This document shows, in pieces, positions 12,088 through 25,526 of a stretch of 64,000 bases of DNA. The notes below the pieces were generated by a model. It saw nothing but the letters and a program-made list of their open reading frames with translations, made no database searches and was not told the DNA's origin. This DNA is from Nemania diffusa (lineage: Eukaryota > Ascomycota > Sordariomycetes > Xylariales > Xylariaceae). The number at the start of each line of letters is the position of its first letter. Position 1 is the stretch's first letter. The translations under genes were made by a program, and so were the position numbers. The stretch covers positions 2,602,001 to 2,666,000 of the forward strand of contig JBBPUQ010000010.1 of the NCBI GenBank assembly GCA_038501195.1. Reading direction: 5' to 3'.

Positions 12088-15000
12088 TGTTTTAACTGCT
12101 AGCAAAAAAAACATATTTTAAAAAACTGTTTATTAAATAATACTAAAAAAAAAATACGCTTATAAAACATTGTAACTACATTTATTAGTTTTTATAATAA
12201 AGCAAAAGTTTCAGAAAATGTTACAAAAAAAACTAAAAAAAATAAAACATCAAAAAAATAACTTTAAATAAACTGAACTTTTGTTTAAAAAAAATATTAC
12301 AAAAAAATTGTATAAGTAATAAATTAAACTTAATAAATAAATATTTAAAAAAACAACTTTTACTGTATATATATATTATAAGTAGCAATAAACTTTTGTT
12401 AACTATTAAAAACTTTTTTAAAAATATAAAAGCAAATATATATATAAATATAAATGTACTATTTATAAAAAAAATTATAAAAGTACTAAACTTTTTTATA
12501 ATTACTTAATTTTATTTTCGATTAATTTTTAAATATAACAGCAAAAAAAAATAAAATATCGAAACTGTTTTATTAATATTTCTATAAATATAAAAAAAAA
12601 AGTTTAAAAATATACTTTTAGTAGTAATACTTTTTTAAATATATAAAATAATTATCGAAAAACTTTAGTTTTAAAAATATAATATATTTTTTAACTGTTA
12701 AAAATATAAACTAGTATTTTTATTTAGTTATTTTTTTAATTAATATTTTAACTAAAACTTAAATATAAACTAAACAAAAATATAGTTTATAAGTTTTAAA
12801 TATTAAATAAACGCTAATTATTAAAATATAAAACTTTTTAAAAAAAAAAAACAATAATTATACTAATAAAAAAACGCTAAAAAAAGTTAAACAATATTTT
12901 AAATTTTGATTATTAAGCAATTTAACTCTGCTAAAAAAAATATAGCTAAAATATAATACAACTTAAATAATAGTTTAATTTTTTTTATAAAGTTAAAAAA
13001 AAAAAAAAACTCAAAAAAAAAACAAAAAAATTGCTTTATATTAAAAAACTAATAGTTTAAATTTTTATAAAATATAACAAAATAAACTAAAATAATATAA
13101 AACTAAACTTTTAATAAAAATAGCTAATATTACTACAGCTATATTTAATATAATAATTTTATATAATAACTTTATATAAAAAGTATAAATTATAACTATT
13201 TATAAAATTAATAAGTTTATTAATAACAAAAAAAAAGCTTTTTTTAACAAAAAAAAAAAAAAGCTCTGTAAAAAAGTTTTACAAGTAATTTTTAAAAAAT
13301 ACTACAACTTGCTGCATATATTTAATAAAATAAACTTTAATATTTTTTTGTTTTATTAGTTTAAAATAAATTATAAAATAAAATTTATTGAAAATAAAAC
13401 TTTTAATAACTTTTAATACAGCTTTTTGTATAAAATATTATTAAATAAATTAAAAACTATTTATAAATATTTAATCAATAATTTATATAAAAAATTTATT
13501 AAGTTTAGCAATATATTTTATACTTTTTTTATACTGTTTGTAAAAAAACTAAAAAAAAAGCTTAAATTTTATATAAATTATTAAAAATTTAACAAATTAA
13601 TAAAAAAAAACAAGTACTTTTTATTTCTAATTAAAAAAACACTGTTATAACTTTTTAAAACTAATATATTTATTAAACTAAATATAAAACAAACATTTAA
13701 TTGAATATATATAAAACTTAAATAAAAAAATTTAACAACTTTTTATATTTGTTATAGATTTTTTAAATATAAAATACTTTTGTTCGATTTTATTAATAGC
13801 TCTGTTATATTTTAAAAATATATTAATAATATATTATTTAATTATTTAAATAATTTTTATAATATATATATAAACGATATATTTATTTATTTAACTAATT
13901 TAAAAAATTACTAAAAGTATATATAAATAATACTATAACAATTATATACTACAAAATTTTAAATAAACTTAAAAAAGTTTAAATTTTATGTTATAAAAAT
14001 TAAATTTTTAAAATATATTGTTAATATAAACAACATTTAAATTAATTTAGCTAAAATAAAAGTAGTAAAAAATTAAAAAGTTTTTATAACTGTAAAAAAA
14101 ATATAGTTTTTTTTAAAATTTTGCAATTTTTATAAAAAGTTTATAAAAAATTACAGTTAAATTGCTAGTTCTATAATACAACTAACAAAAAAAAAAGTAG
14201 CTTTTTTATAAACTAACAAATATAACTAAATATTTTTACAGCTAAAAAAAGCTTTTATATTTTATTTAATATTACAACATTATAAATATAGCTTATTTAT
14301 TAAAATTAAAATTAACACTTTTAATAATATAACTATAAATATTTTATTTTAAAAGTATAAAAATAACTAGTATTTTGTTGTATATTATTTTAAAACTTTA
14401 TATAATGTTGAATTAAATTATAAAATTTTCGATAAAAAAATATTTGTAATATTTCTAGCTCTTAAAAAATAGCGATTTAAATTAATTAGTAGTTATACTA
14501 AGCTTTTTTTAATAATAACAAATTATTAAGCTTTAAAACACTTTAATTAAAAACAGTACTTGAATTTATAATAAGTAAAATAAATAAAACTATTTATAAA
14601 ATATAACTTTTATATTATTTATTATTTTAGAAAAAAAAACATATTAACTAATGTTTTAATAAAAAAGTACAAAAACTTTATTATATAAAAAAAAAAAAAA
14701 AAAGTATAAAAATATTTAATAATTTTTTAACTATTAAATAATACAATCTATAATATATTTATATATATAATATTTTAAATCAAATTGTTTGTTATAAAGC
14801 TATAAAAAAATATAAAAGCTTTATTAAGTTTTTAACTAATTATAAAAATATTTAAAAAAAACAAAAAAAACTTTAACATAAAAATTTATTGTAAAAAAAT
14901 TTCTATTAATAAAAATAACTTATAACAATTAATTAATAGTTTAACTATTTATAATAAAAAACTTGTAGTTTTTGATTTTTTATATTTATATATTTAATTT

Positions 15001-15565
15001 ATTTAAAAAGTATATAATAAAATGTTTATTATATACTTAAAAAAAAGAAAAATATGCAAGTTTTTTATAAAATGCTATTAATAACTTAAGCTTAAAAAAT
15101 ATTGCAATATATATATTTTTAATTGTATAAAATATTATTTTGTAAAAGTTTTATATAATAAAACATTTAATAAATTTACTTCTTTTTTTATTTTAAACTG
15201 CATTTAAAAATATTTAGTTATAAATTTTAAACAAATGTTTAAAAATAAACATAGTTATAATAATATATTAGTTATAATAAATCAATTAAAAAAAAAAGTA
15301 TAAATTATATTATATATTTTATAAATAACTATAAAAAATGCTATATAAATATATTATAAAAGTTTTTTTAAAGTTTTTAAAGTACTAATTATAATAACTT
15401 TTAATAAAAAACTTTAGTTTATATTTATTTTTATAAACAAATTATATAAAATTATAAAAGTTTAATATATTTTAGTATTTATAAATTATTATAAAACTAT
15501 AAAACAAATTAAAATTATAAATAAATATTTAAATTAGCAGTTTTAGCTTTATATTAACTATTATT
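12088..15565 (+). pseudogene. A2 gag-pol remnant: CCHC knuckle, reverse transcriptase, RNase H, integrase
   Basis: Read in one frame (codon starts at positions equal to 1 modulo 3), three hallmarks line up. A C-x2-C-x4-H-x4-C zinc knuckle lies at 12088-12129. A Ty3/Gypsy reverse transcriptase has its catalytic pair at 13873-13878, now YINDIFIY (first Asp changed to Asn). It is preceded by a VDYRKLN-like segment and followed by a FCNFYKKFIKNYS motif. An integrase core has YNNILVII at about 15256, a second catalytic position at 15403-15405 (Asn for Asp) and a third at 15511-15513 (Lys for Glu), exactly 35 residues apart. Many TAA/TAG stops replace Gln and Trp codons. Gag and Pol share a frame, so a single polyprotein is likely. 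The protease and any chromodomain could not be placed. The ancestral product would have driven reverse transcription and integration; this copy is dead. Confidence 0.85.
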
Positions 15566-16618
15566 AAAACAATTAGTTTAAACAAATTTTTGCAATAAAT
15601 TATATACAAATATTGTTATTTTACAAATTTATAAAATTATTTTTTTACAAAATTAAAATAAGTTTTTTAATACTATTTTATTTTAACTAAAAAAATTGTA
15701 CAGTTTAAAAAAAACTAAAAAGTTTACTAATAGTTAAAAAAACATTACAGCTTAATATTTAAAACAAAATATAAAAAATTATACAATTTGTAAACTTTGC
15801 AAAAAAAAAACTAAAACATATATAATATTGCATAATTATACAAGTTAATAAAAAGTATTAAAATTCCAATTTTAATATAAATAACTATATATTTATAATA
15901 AAAAAACAATAGTTTTAAATAATTAATAAACTTTTAAATAAACTTAATTATTTAATAATACAACAAATATATAAAATTTTAAAAAAAAATAGCAATATAT
16001 TTATACTATAAATTTTTTTTTTGTAAAAAATAACTAATTAATATTATACTAATTAATTATAAAAATATTTTAACAATTTATTAATAAGTTAAAAAAGCAA
16101 TAATTTTAAAAATAAAATATTTGAATTTAAAAGCAAAAAAAAATTTAAAATAAAAAAAGTGTATATAGCACAATTATACTATTAAAAACTACAATACTAA
16201 GTTAATTAAAAAAGCTAAAACATTAACAATAAATAATATTATATTAAAAACTTCCAAAATAGTTTTATATTATTAAAAAAATTCTATAACAACAATTTAA
16301 ATATAGTTAAACTTTTATTAAAGTTAAATAATTAGTTATAAATAGCTTAAAACAATATTATTAAAAAACTTTATAAAAACAACAATTTACTAGCTTTATA
16401 AAAAAAGAAAAAAGCGTGTAAAAAATACATTTAAAATATAATATTAAAAAAAGCAGCAATATTAATATATAAAAAAACTATATTATAATTTAAAAAAAAA
16501 AAAGCTTAACAATTAATAATACAGTAAATATTTAAAACGATTTTTTTTTTTATTAAAAAGTAGTCAATTAAAACTTATATATTTAATTTTTATAATTTAC
16601 AAACAAGCTATTTTTTTT

Positions 16619-16628
16619 AAAAAAAAAA
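16619..16628 (+). other. Polypurine tract of A2
   Basis: Run of ten A immediately before the 3' LTR, at the position where plus-strand DNA synthesis is primed in LTR retrotransposons. G bases of the original tract may have been changed to A. Confidence 0.6.
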
Positions 16629-16865
16629 TAGTTATAATTAATTAATACTAGTTTAATTACTTAAATAAATTAAATAGTTTTACTGCTTAATTAAATAAAT
16701 AACTTTATTTACTGCTATTTTAAACTATTTTATATATATATATATAAGCAATTTTTTTATAAAAAAATTCCTAACTTTTTTTCTTTTTTTTTTATTTGTA
16801 AATTTTTTATACAATATAGCTTTATTTGTTTAAAACTCTGCTTTTTTTGTAAACTTTATACAACA
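16629..16865 (+). repeat. 3' LTR of A2 (237 bp)
   Basis: Same length as the 5' LTR. As far as I can see by eye, the differences between the two are mainly C/T and G/A substitutions, as RIP produces. The 3' copy is the more A+T-rich of the pair in its first half. Confidence 0.9.
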
Positions 16866-17688
16866 TTTATAAAAATAAATATAAATTAAAACTTTTTATT
16901 AAAAATTAATATAATTAATATTTTAAAAATTTAAAAAAAACTTTTATAATATATTTATATAATATTTTTTATAATTGTTTATATAATATATAATATAATT
17001 TAAGCTTTTTTTTTTAAATAATTTATTATAATTAATATATTATTATAATTATATTTATTTTTAAATATTTATTTAAAATTTATAATTAAATATTTTTAAA
17101 TATAATTTAAAATAAAAAAAAAAATAAATTTATTAAATATTTTATTATATAAAATTTTTATAAAACAATATTTTATATAATTAAAAATATATATATTATA
17201 ATTTCTTTTAAATTTAAATTATTAATATTATTTTATAAAAAACTTATATATTTTTTTTTTTTTTAAATATATAATAAATATTTTATTATATATTTTTTAA
17301 ATAAATTATATATATAAATATAAAAAATTAAAAATTATAAATTTTTTATTATAAATAATTAAATTATTAATTAATTATTATAAATTATTATTATTAAAAA
17401 AAATCTTTTTTTAATAAATTTTTATATTAAAGTTTTTTTTGTTTTTTTTTTAAATATTTTAATAATTAATTAAAAGTTTAATAAAACTTTTATATTTATT
17501 TATAACTTTATAACAAATAATTTAATTTAATATATAATTTATATAAATATATTATAACTAATATTATTTATTAATTAAAAAATTATTAAATATTTTTATA
17601 TTTTTTTTTTTTTTTTTATATAATAAAGTTTTTATATTTTTTTATTAAAATATTAGTTAATATATATTTTTTTTTTAAAATAGTAAAT
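16866..17688 (-). mobile_element. Middle fragment of A1
   Basis: Stretch of A1 between the two nested insertions. It matches the reverse complement of A2 at about 14,621-15,434 (RNase H to integrase region). It begins with the ttta copy belonging to A2 and ends with taaat (17684-17688) belonging to B. Its composition is almost pure A+T. Confidence 0.8.
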
Positions 17689-17963
17689 TAATAAATGCAA
17701 TTAAAAGTAGTTAAATAAAGTAGTAGTAGAAAGTAAAATATAGATTTAATAGAAAAAAAGATCTGCAGCAATTTTTAAAATCTAAAGTTTAAATGTGTGC
17801 GTAGATCTTTGTAAGTTTTTATAAGTTCTTGTAAGTTTTTATTTAATTTATAAATATATATAAGTGCTACTTTTTTTATAAGTACTAACTAGTATAGCTT
17901 ACTTTAAAAGTATATTACTTTTATATAAGCTTTTTTATTTAAAACTTTTAAAAGTTTTTATTA
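17689..17963 (-). repeat. 3' LTR of B (275 bp)
   Basis: Pairs with 25527-25802. Both begin taataaat and end tttttatta, the expected look of TG...CA ends after RIP. This copy is more A+T-rich than its partner, with mainly C/T and G/A differences. Confidence 0.88.
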
Positions 17964-20699
17964 AAATACTAAGTATAAAAAAATGCTTTAGTAATTTTAC
18001 TAATTATTAAGTTGTAAACTTATATAGTTTATTTTTTTTTTTTGTTTTTTTTTTCTGTAACTTATTTATTTTTTTTTTATTTTTTTTAAATTTAACTGCT
18101 TTAAGCATAGCTGTTTCTTTTTATAAAAAAAGCTTATATTATTTCTAATATTTTTTAATCAGTTTAAGTATATATTATAATTAATACTTTATATACTACT
18201 AATTATACTTATAACTTTATTTTTTTTATTTGATAAAATAGTTAAATCTGTTTTTTTTGCAATTTAAACAGTAATAAAATAATGTTTTAACTTTATAAAC
18301 TTTTTCATTTTTTACGTTTTTATTAAAATGTTAATTAACTTTAATTAGTTTAAAAAAAAGTACAATATAATAAAAAAAGTTATTGTTATTATATATTAAA
18401 TGTAATTAAACTACTAATATAATAAAATAAATATAATAATGTTTAAAAAAATTTAACTTATAAACTAAATTACTAATTTTTTGTTTAATAGTTTATAAGC
18501 TTACTTTTTGTTAAAAATACTTTTAAAAAAACTGTTTAAATAAGTAATAGCTGTTATATAAACGCAAAAATATTTTGTTTTTAACTTTAAACTTAAGTAT
18601 ACAGTGTTTGTAGTTAAAATATTTTTTAGCTTATATTGCAGCAAAATCTATTGCTAATTTAATATTTTATTTTAAATAATTGTATATTATTTATATGTTT
18701 TTAAATATATATTAATTATTTTTAATACTAATAACTATGTTTAAAAAACTTAATAACTTAAACTTAAATAATTGTTTATAAAAAATAAATTGTATAATTT
18801 ATAACTATATAATATTAAAGTTTTATTATAAAATAAAAGCTAATTAAATCTAATTTAATTTAAAGTTAATAAAATTGTAATATTAAATTATAATTTCTAT
18901 AGTTTAGTTTTTATACTTAAACAAACTATTTTTTTAAAAATAGTATATAGTTGTTATTAAAAGCTTTGTATTTAGTACTTTTTAAATATTTTGTTAAAGT
19001 TTTAATATAAATTTACAGTTGCAGTTAAAAATAATTTTTTTTAAAATTTTTTAATCGCTTAGCAATAGTTGTTTAGTTAATACAGTTACTTAATTTTTAG
19101 CTAAATATTTTTTATTGCTAAAAATAAGCAAGTTTTTTTTAAAAGTGTAACAAGTAATAGTTATTATATAATCGTATATTTTGTAATATTTGTATTTTTT
19201 CAATTGTTATAGTGTTTTAACAGTACTAATTAAAAATAAAGCTAAAATAAAATTAATTGTAATAGTTTGTATAAATAAAACATAAATTAGTTAAATTAGT
19301 TAAAAATTTTTAATTAGTTTTTAATAGTTTGTTTAATTAAATTTGTATTTTAAACAGTATTTTATATATTTTTTTATTAACTATGTTTTATAATAAATAA
19401 AGTAGCTTTTAAAGTTATTTATTATATAGTTTAGTTTTGTATAATATTTTTTGTTATATACTGCTTTTAATATATGTTTTATTATATTATAAAGTATATA
19501 TAGCTTTTTAACTTTAGTATATATATTATAAATTAGTTTGTTTATAATGTAAAAAAAATAGCTAAGCTTAAAAAAATTTACAACGTTTTTGTTAATATTA
19601 TTGTATTAATTTTTATTAATATATAATTCTTTTAATATTTTTTTATACTTAAAGTTAAATTTATAAGCTTTTTAAAAATTAGTTTTTTAAAAGTTGTTTA
19701 TAACAGTTTTAGTAGTATGTTCTACAATATTTTATACAAAATTTAGAACTGCTAGCTTATTAAAACGTTTTAACTTTTTGTTTTTTTTTGTAACATTTTT
19801 TATAATTCAAAAGCAACTCAGCGTGTTTAAAACGTAGTTCAAACAGCTTAAAAAATAATAAACTTAAAATCTGTACTAAAACAAATAAACTAAAAAGTTT
19901 ATTAGTTAATTATTTGTTTAATTAGTTATAAAAATATTTAATATTGTTTAATTTATAATGTTTTTAGTAGCAAAATAATTTGTAAATATTATTACTAGTT
20001 GCTTATTAAACTATATTATTGTTTAAAGTTTTTTAGCTGTTTAAACTAAGCATACAATTTCGAACTTAAAAAAACTATAATATGTTTTTGTTTAAAATAA
20101 ATAATAACTCAAATATATTATAAGTCGAACTTTTATAAAAAAAATAGTTTTATTTAGTTACTATTTATATCTGTTAGTATAAAATACTATTATTTTAAAA
20201 CTATGTTAAAACAATTTATTTATTTATAAATATAATATTTTGTTAAAATTGTAATAATAGATTGTAGTTTTGTTGTATATTGCTTTTTATACTGCTTTAA
20301 AAAATAACTATTCAGTATTAGTAAGTTTGTAAAAAGTAAATTAGTAGTATTTTTTGTATTAGTTCAAGTTTTTGTTAACAATGTGCTTTTTTTGCTTTTT
20401 TTTTGTAAAAAGTTCAGTTTTGTGTTTTTATAAAAGTTTAGCTAATTATATATAGTAAAGTAAAAGATTGCAAAAAAAACTGCTAGCGCTAAAATATTGT
20501 TTTAATGCTTTTAAGCTGTTTAAAAAAACAAAGTTTTAAAAAACTTGTATATGTTTTGCTATAGTTAATATTTCTAAAGCGTTAACACAGAATTTAAACA
20601 ACTCAATTAAAAAATACTTAATAAAAGTTTTTTTTAAAGCTATAGCAATATTATGTAATTAAAATAAACTAAATATAGTGTTTAAGTATTTAATATAGT

Positions 20700-22668
20700 T
20701 AGTAAAATTGTTTAAATAAATAATAATGTTATTAATAAATATATAACAATAATATAAATAGTAATAAAACAACTTATTTATATATTTTTAAGTATAAGCA
20801 AATAAATTGCAAAATTTTATAAAAGTAACGTTTAATTTTTTTATTTTTTAAAAGCTAACAATAGTAAATCGATTGCAGTAGCAAAAGTGTATTTTAAACT
20901 AGTAAAAAAACCCGGTTACGTTAACAACTGTAATATATTGTTTGTTTAACAAACTACTTATTATATTTTACTACAAAAAAAAAAAGTAGTTGTTTAATAC
21001 TGCAACTTTATTAAATGTTTTTAAGTTTATAATTATTTAGCTTTTGTTTTAACTATGAACTTTTTTTTATACTATAAAAACAAAGTAAGTAAAAAGTGTT
21101 GCTTCGTTAATTTATAACATACGTTTTTTTTTATATAGCTTGTTATATATTATATTAAAAATATTTATGTTATATTTGCTTAAAAAATATAAATGTATAT
21201 TTAGTTTCTGTTTTTGTTAATTGTTAATAAAAAGAACTTTAAGCTGTTTGTTTTTAAATATATTTACTTCGCTTTTATTAGTTTAAATGTTATATGTTTT
21301 AATAATGTTTGTAAATTTAACTGCTTTAAATGTATGTTTAAAATAAATATATATACTTCTTTTAGTAATAGTTTCAAAAAAATCTATAAGCATTTTTATA
21401 TTTAACAAAACATAAGTGTTTACAATTTTAAGCTTTAAAAGCTTGTTAAAAACTAAAACATATAGCTTACTAATAAAAGTTATGTTTGTATTTGTAACTA
21501 TATTAAACATAGCGTTAAAAAAAGGAGTATTTAAAAACTGTATATTTTCTATTTAATTTTTGCTTTTTATTAACGTATAGCTAGTTATATTTGTAAAAGT
21601 TAATGTAATAGTAGCATTTTTTAGCTCTTTTATATTACGTGTTAATTTGTTAAATATATTGTTAATAGTAATAGCAGTAATAATTAGAAATATTTTAAAC
21701 TTAGTGTTTATAAGTACTAACGAATTAATAAAAGCTGAAAATTTAAACCCAACTATTTTAAACAAAAAAATTAACAATATAGCTACTACAAATACAAAAG
21801 TTTTAAAAGCTAGTTTTTACGAGCTAACATAGCTTTTGCTATTACAATTTTTGCAAATTTGTTTTAACTTAGTTTTACAACTTATTTTAACAAAAACTTT
21901 TAAATTATTTATAACTAGTATAATTTTAAGTGTTTTTATATTAAAAGCTGTATTTATTACGTTTTTGTAAATAGCTATAAAACAAAAGCTATAATTTGTA
22001 AACAAAAGCTTGTACTCGATTTACAAATATATACTTTTACTGCTTTATAGCATAACAAAACATGTATTAATTACTTTGTGTATATATTTTTTATTTCGTA
22101 CAAAAACTTCGAATAGTATTGTAAAATCGTTTAAATTGCAAAAAGTAATAATATTATTTGAGTAATCGATAATAGCGTTATAAGCTTAAAAAAAGTCGTT
22201 TTTAAAAAATATATTTAGTTATAAATAGTTGTTTACTACTTATTCTTTTTTTTTATACTTAATAATTTTAAGCTTTTTTTTTGTATTTATTTTTTGTATA
22301 TAAAACATAAATTTCACTTATTTTGTAAAAACTACTTTTGTATTATTAACTATAGTTACACTACTTTTTTTTTTACTTATAATATGTTTAAAAATTTTTA
22401 TGTATAACTAGCTAATTATAATATTACTTGTACTAAAATTAACACAAATTTGTACGTTTATGCTAATAAGTTTTATGTGCATATTAATATATAAATATGT
22501 ATAGCTCGAACATAAAGCTTTGTTATAGCAGTTAAAACTAAACGCTTTAATAACAAAAATGTTTGCTTTAACAACTTTAATAAACTTAATATATATAAAA
22601 AAGTTAAAAATAACTGTTATAGTAACTAGTTTTTTATTAAAAGTTTTTAAAACTAGAAATAAGTTCAA
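20700..22668 (-). pseudogene. B pol remnant: protease-like motif and reverse transcriptase
   Basis: On the minus strand an 86-codon frame (22668-22408) ends with VNFSTSNIIIS. Its NFST (22440-22429) has the shape of an aspartic protease DSGA after C-to-T and G-to-A changes. Exactly 569 codons downstream in the same frame the reverse transcriptase box reads FINNIIIY, with both catalytic Asp codons (20733-20728) turned into Asn codons, followed by LNNFTN. Both lie in the order expected for a Gypsy pol. The spacing is longer than in many Gypsy elements, so the protease call is less certain than the reverse transcriptase. Gag should lie at about 23,000-25,500 and integrase at about 18,000-20,000, but I could not place their motifs. 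Confidence 0.7.
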
Positions 22669-23069
22669 AATACTTTTAAGTTTATAAATAATACTGTTTT
22701 TAGCAAGCTAACATGTTTTAAAGTACTGAAATAACATATTGTACAAAAGTATTTTTGTAATATAATAGCTGCATATTTAATAAACAGAGTTTATAAAAAA
22801 TAAAATCAAAATTTTTTTCAACTAGTGCTTTTTTTTACACTTTTTTAAGTACAACTTAAAAGTACTAATAAACTTATATTGTTTATAGCATTTATAACAT
22901 ATATAATTAAAGTTTAAAACATAAAAAAAAAATTAACTATTATTTTTAAGTTTTAAAAATAAAGTTTGTTTTTCTAACTTTTTTTTAGTGTTTTTTTTTA
23001 AAAAGTACATACAGTTTTTTTTCTTTTTTTTGTTATAACGCTTTTTTTTATAACGCTGCTCCTGTTCGT

Positions 23070-23290
23070 AATTGCTATTACAATTATAGTTGCAATTATA
23101 GTTGCAGTTGCAATCACAGTTTTAATTACAGTTGCGTTCGCAGTTGCAGTTTCTTTTTTATAAGCAGTAACTTTCGCAATAGCTATTACAGTAGCTACTA
23201 CAATTACAATTGCAGTTTCTGTCCTAGTAGCAACAATTATAACTATAGTTTCAGCTATTATTGTAGTTGCTACTTTAGCTATATTAACAA
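23070..23290 (-). repeat. Imperfect short repeats inside B, probably an Arg-Asp/Glu-type dipeptide tract of Gag
   Basis: Degenerate repetition of a six-base unit resembling ttgcaa/ttgcag on the plus strand, with unusually many G and C for this block. On the minus strand one frame reads alternating Asn and Cys with an intact Glu-Arg near the middle, then a Lys-rich stretch. Asn from Asp and Cys from Arg are the changes RIP makes, so the ancestor may have been an acidic-basic dipeptide repeat; this is inference. It lies upstream of the protease-like box, where Gag is expected. Confidence 0.5.
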
Positions 23291-25526
23291 CAAAATCTGT
23301 TATTAAAATGTTATTTTTGTTTACAACTATAGTAATTAAACTAACAATTAAACTTGTTATATAAAAGTTTTAAAATTTATACTAACTTTTAAGTAGCTAT
23401 GTTAAAAAAATACTCTATTTTAAACTTTATACTAAAATATTGTTTTATAGCTTTTTGTTTAAAGCTATAACAAGCTTTTTTAATCTTTTATATATATTTT
23501 TTTAATATATTTTTAAACTTAAATAAATAAATATAGTTTATAATAGCTTTGTTTTACTAGTTACAAATATTTTTTATAACATTTTACTAATTAAAGTTAT
23601 TCTGTTTAAAAGTTTTATTAACTTATATATATTTCAATTTATATTAAATAAACTAAAGTAATATGTTTTAGTTTTTAACAATATTGCATAAACAAAAAAA
23701 GCTATTTAAAAACTTTTGAATAATTTAACTAAAGCAAATTTTAAAACAATTTTCTAGCTTTTTTAATATTTTGTTAAAACTAACTTTACAAAAAATTTGT
23801 TTATTATTTGTACTAATTTTGTTATTTTACTAAAGCAATATTAATTTAGCTAACAAATAATTAAATATTAAAAATATTTAATTAATATTTAATAATATTA
23901 AACTTTCAATTAAAACACTAATATAGTTTATAAAAAAATAAACATTTGTATAAATAATGTTTTTTTTGTTAGCAATTATTTTTTAGTTATTAAAGTTTAT
24001 TTATTTAAAATTAAATATACTAATATTGTTATATTTAATTTTGTATATACTGTTTTTAGTAAAATTTAAATCTACTTTAAAAATAATATAACAAAAGTTA
24101 TATTTATATTTTAAAATAAAATTATTGTTACTATTATTAAAATTGTTAAAAAAATCTTTTTTAATATTAGTGTTTTTAAAAAAAAATAGTTGTTTTTTAA
24201 TAAAAATAAATATAAAAGCAGAAATAAAATTTAGTTTAAACATAAACAGAAATATAAACTTTAGTATAAATATAAACGCTAATATAAAATTAGCATTAAA
24301 CTAAAATATAAACACGTTAAAATTTACTAGTAGTTTAAACATTTAGTTATAAAAAAAGTTACTAGCAAACAAAAAAAGCGAAAACATAAAAAAAAAAAAA
24401 AAAGTAAGCAATAATATAAACATGTTAAAGTATTTAATATAAGCTTTTTAATTTGTTTTTATAATAAAGTTAGTTTTAATAATTAAACTATATGTTTTTT
24501 TTTAAAAATCGAAAAATTTATTAAACTTTTTTATTATTTTATTATTTAATTTTTTGTATTTTTTTAGTATTACTTACTAATTAATTAATATTGTTTTTAA
24601 ACAATTTACTGTTTGTTTTATTATTTTTATATTTTACTAAAATAAATTATAATCAAAAGTTTATAACTATATAACGTTGTATATATAATTAATAGTAAGT
24701 TTATTAAGTTTAAGTTTAATTAAAGCAATAGTAACTATATTAATACTAAAAGTTTTTAATAAATAACTAAATTTAAATCGATTCTATATAAATTAGTCAG
24801 CTAAGTTAAAATATAAACTATTAAGTAATAAGTTTAACGTTTTATTTAATAAATACTCAAAAAAAGCATTTTCTTTTTTTTTTTTTTTATTTTTAGTTCT
24901 AGTTAATATAATAAAAATAATATAAAATAAACTATAAATAGTAGAAATATTTGTATAATTATTAACTAAAATATATGTATTTTTAAATAACTAATTAAAT
25001 AAAAAAATGTTTTATATTTTAAATAAACTTTTTTTAAAGTATATGTATTTTTAGTTAAATTGTTAAGTACGCTTTAACAACTGTTTTTTTTTTGTAATTT
25101 ATTAAAAAACTAAATATATATACTTTAGTAAAAAAAATCTGTAAGTGTTTACAAAAGCAGTAAATACTGTTGCAGTAAAGTACGCTTTTATAGCTAAATA
25201 TATTGCTATTTTTTAAAATGCAAAAAAGTATTATTAAACTTGTTTTTTATATTAATACGTCGGACTATTTATAAAATTTAACAAAAATATAAAACAAAGT
25301 AGTATTAAGCAAAAATAGTATAAAAAAATCGAGCTGCTAAAATGTTAAACATTTTCGTAGTATTAATATTTGCTTTGTTTAAATTAGTTATAACGATTTA
25401 GTACAAATATGTACGTACGTACTACTGCTAACAAAAAAAGTCTTTTCAACTTCAAAAGATCTAAAAAATAATAGTATAATAATAGTTTAGTTTAGTTTTA
25501 CAATAGAACTGCAAAAAGCACTAATT

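Larger units (their letters stand above)
10157..16865 (+). mobile_element. A2: full-length Ty3/Gypsy element of family A
   Basis: A 6,709-bp element bounded by two direct LTRs of identical length (237 bp; 10157-10393 and 16629-16865). It begins with TA (a RIPed TG) and ends with CA, and is flanked by ttta at 10153-10156 and 16866-16869. A ten-A polypurine tract (16619-16628) directly precedes the 3' LTR, which fixes the plus orientation. The internal region carries one long degraded gag-pol frame. It sits inside A1, an older copy of the same family in the opposite orientation, between the second and third catalytic positions of the A1 integrase (A2 coordinate about 15,434-15,437). It keeps clearly more G+C than A1. 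Confidence 0.9.

Noticed and set aside
21214..22005. Several 60-75 codon open frames on both strands within B
   Set aside because: They are pieces of, or shadows of, a degraded minus-strand polyprotein; overlapping frames on opposite strands arise easily where stops depend on local AT patterns.
24001..24243. 80-codon minus-strand frame rich in Phe, Asn, Ile and Lys
   Set aside because: It lies in the gag region of B, but the composition is what AT-rich sequence gives and no motif is present, so it is not a separate gene.
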